DNA of 5,874 nucleotides from Candidatus Faecivivens stercorigallinarum (GTDB lineage Bacteria > Bacillota > Clostridia > Oscillospirales > Ruminococcaceae): the NCBI GenBank assembly GCA_018715465.1, contig DVLN01000161.1:1-5874 (forward strand). Direction: 5' to 3'. The position numbers were made by a program, and so were the translations under genes. Position 1 is the stretch's first letter, and every line of letters starts with the position of its first letter. Below the pieces are notes generated by a model. That model searched no databases, was not told where the DNA came from, and worked only from the letters and a program-made list of their open reading frames with translations. Shown here in pieces: positions 4,949-5,874 of this stretch.

Positions 4949-5734
4949 ATGGATATTAAAACCGGAAACGGGACTTTTTCGTTCCGGTGCCTGTCCGCCG
5001 GCTATTTTGTCGGAAAGGCAGGCTGGGTCTATCCGCGTGACCATGCCGGCAGTTTTAAACTGATCTATATGCTGCATGGAGAACTGAACATTCAGGAAGG
5101 GCTCTCCCCCTTTCATCTACAACCGGGTGATCTGCTGCTGCTTTCCTCCGCGCTTCCCCGCTTTGGGATGGCGCCAACTGATAAAAAGGTGTCTTTCTAC
5201 TGGACAGAATTTGAGCTAAGTGACCCAGACGCGCTGGGTTTGCAGGTTTCCTGCAAGGTGAGTACTGAAAACAGACAGATCTCCAATCTTTTTGGGCATC
5301 TGCTTCTGATGAAGGAAAGCTACCCGGAGGACGCCGTCAATTTTGCGGCGCTGCTGCTAATGTCGGAAACGGCGGCCGTACAGCGCAACGCGGCTGTACG
5401 CTGCCCGCGAGTTTTACAGAACATCACCGAATGGATCAGGAAAAACATCAATACTCCTTTGACTGCGGCGGAGGTCGGCGAACATTTTTCCTACAACGCG
5501 GATTATCTGACCTCGCTGTTCAAGGAATATTTCGGCATCGGCCTGAAAGAGTATATCAACGATCTGAAACTCAAAAAGGCGGAAGAATATCTCAAGACCA
5601 CCGACTGTCCGATTAAAGAGATCGCGGCGATGCTGGGGTTTGCCAGTGCCAATCAATTTATTAAATACTTCAGCTACCACCGCGGAATCTCTCCCCAACG
5701 CTACCGGCAGCGTTATTATAACCAGAAGATGTGA
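4949..5734 (+). CDS. AraC/XylS-family transcriptional regulator with N-terminal cupin-like sensor
   Basis: A 261-residue DNA-binding regulator, cytoplasmic. The N-terminal part is an AraC-type ligand-binding cupin: the strand segments KLIYMLHGELNI (37-48) and FHLQPGDLLLLSS (55-67) show the usual spacing of a jelly-roll and its PGD turn. A helical linker (about 105-155) follows. The C-terminal HTH_18 domain has both helix-turn-helix units: LTAAEVGEHFSYNADYLTSL (171-190) with FKEYFG after it, and PIKEIAAMLGFASANQFIKY (221-240) followed by FSYHRGISPQRYR, the family signature. Such regulators often sense sugars or related small molecules and control adjacent genes, but nothing here names the ligand. 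The start is well supported by AGGAGG (4934-4939), 9 bases before ATG. It has its own promoter, the upstream tatD pair looks unrelated, and a strong promoter lies just downstream, so its target may be beyond the right edge. Confidence 0.95.
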   Translation: MDIKTGNGTFSFRCLSAGYFVGKAGWVYPRDHAGSFKLIYMLHGELNIQEGLSPFHLQPGDLLLLSSALPRFGMAPTDKKVSFYWTEFELSDPDALGLQVSCKVSTENRQISNLFGHLLLMKESYPEDAVNFAALLLMSETAAVQRNAAVRCPRVLQNITEWIRKNINTPLTAAEVGEHFSYNADYLTSLFKEYFGIGLKEYINDLKLKKAEEYLKTTDCPIKEIAAMLGFASANQFIKYFSYHRGISPQRYRQRYYNQKM

Positions 5735-5737
5735 GAA

Positions 5738-5798
5738 AAAAGGACAAAGGTTTGTCAATCATTTTCCAAAAGAAAACGGTTGACACCCTTGTCCTTTT
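5738..5798 (+). terminator. Long imperfect hairpin after the regulator gene, possible terminator
   Basis: AAAAGGACAA (5738-5747) pairs with TTGTCCTTTT (5789-5798). Inside, TGTCAA (5753-5758) pairs with TTGACA (5780-5785), and TTTTC (5762-5766) with GAAAA (5772-5776), with small bulges between. The RNA ends in TTTTCT, so it may terminate the regulator transcript, though the T-run is short and partly within the stem. The right arm includes the -35 box of the next promoter. Confidence 0.55.
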
Positions 5799-5808
5799 CT
5801 GGTATAAT
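5780..5808 (+). promoter_or_regulatory. Consensus sigma-A promoter for the gene beyond the right edge
   Basis: TTGACA (5780-5785), a 17-base spacer and TATAAT (5803-5808) are a full consensus match. Transcription should begin near 5815. Its -35 lies in the right arm of the long inverted repeat 5738-5798, which could also be an operator for the adjacent AraC-type regulator. Confidence 0.92.
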
Positions 5809-5814
5809 ATTTCT

Positions 5815-5874
5815 TGTTGTGACGCGCGTTTATGTGTCACACATCCTTGCTCCGGTGAACTGCCGGGGCCGTAA
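5815..5874 (+). other. Start of a structured untranslated leader or RNA gene, cut by the window edge
   Basis: Downstream of the consensus promoter there is no start codon with a ribosome site. TGTGAC (5818-5823) and GTCACA (5836-5841) form an inverted repeat right at the expected transcription start, and CTCCGG (5850-5855) can pair with CCGGGG (5863-5868) with one wobble. This could be the 5' part of a leader RNA, a riboswitch or a small RNA. Too little is visible to assign a class. Confidence 0.45.

Noticed and set aside
5832..5858. 8-codon ORF as a leader peptide in the right-edge transcript
   Set aside because: ATG at 5832 has no ribosome binding site and the peptide has no run of regulatory codons.
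1..5874. tRNA or rRNA genes
   Set aside because: No cloverleaf with T-loop GTTCRANYC and acceptor pairing, and no rRNA segments were recognised on either strand.

Overview
The window looks like chromosomal DNA from a low- to mid-GC Firmicute of the class Clostridia, most likely an Oscillospiraceae/Ruminococcaceae-type gut anaerobe. This is inference from the clostridial style of MetG (zinc knuckle plus fused C-terminal tRNA-binding domain), the T-box control of that gene, strong purine-rich Shine-Dalgarno sites and sigma-A-type promoters. All recognisable genes are on the + strand.

Layout. 1-214 holds no gene I can assign. 215-340 encodes a probable 41-residue single-span membrane peptide. 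A strong promoter (344-372) then starts a T-box leader (about 379-685). Its specifier triplet reads ATG (Met), and its antiterminator and intrinsic terminator can be paired base by base. It controls metG (718-2706, methionyl-tRNA synthetase). After metG comes about 750 bases without a convincing gene (2707-3455). This stretch is unusually dense in perfect inverted repeats: a two-copy complex direct repeat, a tandem array of four small hairpins with a 21-base period, a cluster of three large stems 3 bases apart ending in an intrinsic terminator, and another 13-bp hairpin. A weak promoter leads to a GNAT acetyltransferase (3456-4031), which overlaps a TatD-family metal-dependent nuclease gene by ATGA (4028-4828). 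A clear extended -10 promoter (4870-4898) drives an AraC-family regulator (4949-5734). A consensus promoter (5780-5808), whose -35 lies in the right arm of a long hairpin, then starts a transcript that runs off the right edge.

How the parts work together. MetG charges tRNA-Met. When that tRNA is uncharged it should stabilise the T-box antiterminator and raise metG expression. The GNAT and TatD genes are probably translationally coupled; metG and tatD are common neighbours in Firmicutes, but here the hairpin-rich gap separates them. The AraC regulator stands alone, and its target may be the gene beyond the right edge.

The least explained part is the hairpin-dense intergenic region, especially the 21-base-period array whose paralogous stems differ by paired, compensatory changes.
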